Below the pieces are notes generated by a model that made no database searches, had not been told where the DNA came from, and worked only from the letters and a program-made list of their open reading frames with translations. The position numbers and the translations under genes were made by a program. A stretch of 42,861 nucleotides of DNA, taken from the NCBI GenBank assembly GCA_011192015.1, contig DUET01000074.1, positions 1 to 42,861 of the forward strand, read 5' to 3'. Of this stretch, positions 39,884-42,861 are shown one piece after another. Source of the stretch: Anaerolineae bacterium (lineage in GTDB: Bacteria > Chloroflexota > Anaerolineae > Anaerolineales > E44-bin32). Positions within the stretch are counted from its first letter, which is position 1. Every line of letters begins with the position of its first letter.

Positions 39884-40945
39884 TCATTCTTGCGCCGCTT
39901 GCAGGCGCTCGGCTTCTTCCTGCGTTGCTAATTCGTCGACGAATGCATCCAGGTCGCCATCCAGCACGGCGGGGAGGTTGTGGGAGGATTTTCCGATGCG
40001 ATGATCGGTGACACGCGATTGGGGGAAATTATAGGTGCGGATCTTCTCAGAGCGCTCCCCGCTGCCCACTTGGGAACGCCTGAGTTCATCTTCCGCAGAT
40101 TGCTGCTCATCGATGGCAATCTCGTACAGGCGTGCGCGCAGGATGCTCATGGCGCGTACACGATTCTGGAGCTGCGAGCGTTCGTCCTGACACTGCACGA
40201 CGATCCCCGTGGGTTCGTGGATCAGACGCACGGCGGTGGCATTCTTTTGCACATGTTGCCCTCCCGCTCCCCCGGCGCGGAAGACCTCCATGCGAACCTC
40301 GTTCTCCGGGATATCGATCTCGACCTCATCGGCTTCGGCCAGAACAGCCACAGTAGCCGTGGAGGTGTGAATGCGGCCCTGGGCTTCAGTCTGCGGGACA
40401 CGCTGCACGCGATGCACACCGGATTCGTATTTCAGACGTGAAAAGGCATTCTTGCCTTTGACGATGAAGACGATCTCTTTGAAGCCGCCCACACCGGTCT
40501 CGTTCTGTGAGAGCACGTCCACCTGCCAGCCGCGACCTTCGGCATAGCGGCTGTACATGCGGAAGAGATCGGCGGCAAAGAGGGTGGCTTCGTCGCCGCC
40601 CGTGCCAGCACGAATCTCCATGATCACGTTGCGTTTGTCGCGCGGATCGCGCGGCAGCAGCATGGCTTTCAGGCGCTGCTCGAGCTTCTCCTGCTGGGGC
40701 CGAAGCGAGGCGAGCTCAGCCTCGGCCAGCTCGCGCATTTCTTCATCCTCGCTATCCTGCAGCGATTCAGCCTGCTCGATCTGCTCCAGCAGTGATCGGT
40801 ACTGGCGATATGCCGTCACGATGGGCTCGAGATTGGCCCGTTCCTGCGCCAACTCAGCAACGCGCTGGTAGTCCTCCGCCACGCGCGCCATCTCTTCGTT
40901 GATCGCTTCGAAGCGCTCCTCGATCCCGAGTACCTTCTCGAACAT
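39884..40945 (-). CDS. prfA: Peptide chain release factor 1 (RF1)
   Basis: 353 aa. Recognises UAA and UAG and releases the peptide. Catalytic GGQ in [15 protein letters not shown], and the codon-reading region [15 protein letters not shown], where the RF1 tripeptide PxT is P-Q-T. The N-terminal helical domain contacts ribosomal L11 region. A TAGAAT box lies at 40990-40995 (minus), about 40 nt before the ATG, and AAAGGA lies 14 nt before it. First gene of prfA-prmC-tsaC. Confidence 0.96.
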   Translation of the reverse strand: MFEKVLGIEERFEAINEEMARVAEDYQRVAELAQERANLEPIVTAYRQYRSLLEQIEQAESLQDSEDEEMRELAEAELASLRPQQEKLEQRLKAMLLPRDPRDKRNVIMEIRAGTGGDEATLFAADLFRMYSRYAEGRGWQVDVLSQNETGVGGFKEIVFIVKGKNAFSRLKYESGVHRVQRVPQTEAQGRIHTSTATVAVLAEADEVEIDIPENEVRMEVFRAGGAGGQHVQKNATAVRLIHEPTGIVVQCQDERSQLQNRVRAMSILRARLYEIAIDEQQSAEDELRRSQVGSGERSEKIRTYNFPQSRVTDHRIGKSSHNLPAVLDGDLDAFVDELATQEEAERLQAAQE

Positions 40946-41112
40946 AGCCGTAATATGGTCCTTTCATGGTGATTGGAAACGCGGAATTCATTCTACCACG
41001 ATGGTTCCGACCCCTACCAGCATGGCCGCAAACAGCAGGATCATGGCGATTGGATGGGAACTACTGGAACACATTCTTCGTCTTTAGGACAAGTCGAAAC
41101 GCGGAGGAGAAG

Positions 41113-42861
41113 ATGCGCCGCCCAAGATTGGCACTCCTGTCTGTTTGGATCGTGATCATCGCTCTTGCCGTTCCCCTTCCAGCCCTGGCCGATGGCATCA
41201 TCATCCCCGAACCCCCTATCTGTCATCCAGGCCCCTGCCCAGAACCCATCCGCATGTCTCAATTGGCGATCGAGTATCATCGCGTGAACGTCGAAATTGT
41301 GGATCAAGTCGCCATCACTCATGTGGATCAAGTCTTTCGCAACGACAACGACTGGGTCGTGGAAGGCACCTACGTCTTCCCCATTCCCCTCGACGCCACG
41401 GTCACCGAGTTCATCCTGTGGATGGATGGCGAACCGGTGGAAGGGGAAGTACTCACCAAGCAGGAAGCGCGCGAGATCTACGAGGACATCGTACGCACGC
41501 TTCGTGATCCCGCCCTGCTCGAATACATCGACCGTGGGGCCGTGCAGGCCTCGGTCTTCCCCATACAGCCCGGAGAACGCCGCCGCATCGAGTTGGAGTA
41601 CAGCCAGGTGCTGACTGCTGATGCGGGACTGATCCACTATGCCTACCCGCTGAACACCGAAAAGTTCTCCACGCAACCGCTGGAAGAAGTGACCATCAGC
41701 ATGCAGGTCGATTCCAACGCCCCGGTCCGAGCGATCTATTCCCCTTCGCACAGCGTGGACATCAACCGCAAGGACAACTATCACTTCACGGTGGGTTATG
41801 AAAAGACCAACGTCCTGCCCGATACGGATTTCGAACTCTACTACACCGTGGCCACGGATGACATCGGCTTGAATCTGATGACCTATCGAGACCCCGCTTC
41901 TGGGGACGACGACGGATACTTCCTCCTGCTGGCTGCACCCAGTGTGGAGGTGGACGTGGATGAGGTCATCGCCAAGGACATGTTCCTGGTGCTGGATCAA
42001 TCCGGCAGCATGGAAGGCGAGAAGTTCCACCAGGCGCAGGAAGCGCTGCGCTACGTGCTGGATCATCTCAATCCCGATGATCGTTTCAACATCATCGCCT
42101 TCAGCACCGGTACACGCGCCTATGCCGGCAGGCTTCGTTCCGCTGATGAAGCCGACGAAGCAAAGGATTGGGTGGACCGTCTCGCGGCCCAAGGTTCGAC
42201 GGACATCAATCGAGCCCTGTTGGAAACTTTGGCCCAGGCAGATCGCGAACGGCCGACGATCGTGATCTTCCTCACCGATGGTCTTCCCACCACAGGCGAA
42301 CAGGATCGCGAGGACATCATTGCCAACATCCGTGAGGCTTCCGGGGAGAACATCCGCCTGTTCACCTTCGGCGTGGGCTACGATGTGGACACCTTCCTTC
42401 TGGACACCCTGGCGCAGGAGAACCGAGGCATTGCCAGCTATGTCACGCCGGGACAGGCCATCGATGAGGCCATCTCTAACTTCTATGAGAAGGTAAGCAC
42501 GCCCGTGCTCGCCGATCTAGAATTGGATTTCGGTGATATCCGGGTCTATGACCTGCATCCCGAACCGCTCCCCGACCTTTTCGCTGGCGGCCAATTGGTG
42601 CTGGTGGGTCGTTATCGCTCGCCCGGCGACACCACCATCCAGCTCTCAGGTACGCTGAACGGTCGCGAGCAGACCTTCGTCTATCCCGAACAGTACTTCC
42701 GATCCCGCAGCGGGCCTGATTTCCTGCCCCGCCTTTGGGCCACGCGTAAGATCGGCACACTACTGGCCCAGGTCCGTCTTCAAGGACCGGATACGGAACT
42801 CATCGAGCAGATCGTTCGTCTGAGCATCCGCTACGGGATCGTCACCGAATACACCTCCTAC
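41113..42861 (+). CDS. Secreted VIT-VWA domain protein, 3' end cut by the window
   Basis: 583 residues are present with no stop. A Sec signal peptide (about 1-26, cleavage near ALA-DG) is followed by a vault/inter-alpha-trypsin (VIT) domain (about 45-175: EGTYVFPIPLDATVTEF, VLTKQEAREIYED, SVFPIQPGERRRIELEY) and a von Willebrand A domain (about 290-465). The metal-ion adhesion site is complete: DQSGSM, GSTDINRALL and LTDGLPTTG. Such proteins are exported and bind proteins or surfaces through a metal ion. GGAGG lies 5 nt before the ATG. Divergent from prfA with a 167-nt gap that shows no strong rightward promoter. A C-terminal anchor would be off the window. Confidence 0.93.
   Translation, partial: MRRPRLALLSVWIVIIALAVPLPALADGIIIPEPPICHPGPCPEPIRMSQLAIEYHRVNVEIVDQVAITHVDQVFRNDNDWVVEGTYVFPIPLDATVTEFILWMDGEPVEGEVLTKQEAREIYEDIVRTLRDPALLEYIDRGAVQASVFPIQPGERRRIELEYSQVLTADAGLIHYAYPLNTEKFSTQPLEEVTISMQVDSNAPVRAIYSPSHSVDINRKDNYHFTVGYEKTNVLPDTDFELYYTVATDDIGLNLMTYRDPASGDDDGYFLLLAAPSVEVDVDEVIAKDMFLVLDQSGSMEGEKFHQAQEALRYVLDHLNPDDRFNIIAFSTGTRAYAGRLRSADEADEAKDWVDRLAAQGSTDINRALLETLAQADRERPTIVIFLTDGLPTTGEQDREDIIANIREASGENIRLFTFGVGYDVDTFLLDTLAQENRGIASYVTPGQAIDEAISNFYEKVSTPVLADLELDFGDIRVYDLHPEPLPDLFAGGQLVLVGRYRSPGDTTIQLSGTLNGREQTFVYPEQYFRSRSGPDFLPRLWATRKIGTLLAQVRLQGPDTELIEQIVRLSIRYGIVTEYTSY

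Overview
The window looks like a chromosomal segment of a Chloroflexota bacterium, probably Anaerolineae or a relative. This is inferred from gene content and protein style, not from a search. The clues are a membrane-arm complex I cluster with two NuoM genes, an ATP synthase b subunit carrying a delta-type C-terminal domain, a RibXY-type transporter behind an FMN riboswitch, FemAB-like ligases, a DUF4349 lipoprotein and a Pro/Thr-rich surface protein. Almost all of it reads as core chromosome. The exception is one short AT-rich island beside tRNA-Met.

Layout. 1-2.6 kb: a truncated URO-D family methyltransferase-like gene, a small membrane protein with a clear terminator, and a lipoprotein. 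2.7-4.05 kb: a tRNA-Met(CAT) gene, a displaced copy of its 3' end 1.1 kb away, and between them AT-rich DNA with one membrane-protein gene; this resembles an integration scar. 4.1-6.5 kb: a two-gene unit of an unrecognised protein and a SNF2-like ATPase whose best start is ATT. 6.7-10.7 kb: murE, then the Fo part of ATP synthase (atpI, atpB, atpE and a b-delta fusion) without any F1 genes. 10.8-20.0 kb: nuoA-H-J-K-L-M-M-N without B, C, D, E, F, G or I. 20.2-23.4 kb: two FemAB-family genes and a D-cysteine desulfhydrase-like PLP enzyme. 23.4-25.7 kb: a GAF-PAS class III adenylate cyclase, divergent from a Pro/Thr-rich protein.

25.8-29.9 kb: a tight tsaE-tsaB-rimI-udg operon, a metallophosphoesterase and a DUF4349 lipoprotein. 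30.1-33.0 kb: an ABC importer (permease, NMT1/THI5-like binding protein, ATPase) behind an FMN riboswitch and intrinsic terminator, so probably a flavin or flavin-precursor importer. 33.0-38.3 kb: a divergent phosphate locus, with pstB1-phoU leftward and pstS-C-A-B2 rightward. 38.4-40.9 kb: prfA-prmC-tsaC. 41.1 kb to the end: a truncated VIT-VWA secreted protein.

Themes. Fo and the proton-pumping arm of complex I lie side by side in one orientation, while their soluble parts must be encoded elsewhere. Peptidoglycan genes (murE, two FemAB-like) flank this bioenergetic block. t6A-tRNA modification is represented by tsaE/tsaB and, separately, tsaC. Several genes have a sigma70-type -10 box only about 7-13 nt before the start codon, which suggests frequent leaderless or near-leaderless transcripts. 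The most testable oddities are the two PstB proteins, whose ATP-site changes would fall in the same composite site of a heterodimer; the NuoL lateral-helix extension paired with a second NuoM; the b-delta fusion; the ATT start; and the tRNA-Met scar.
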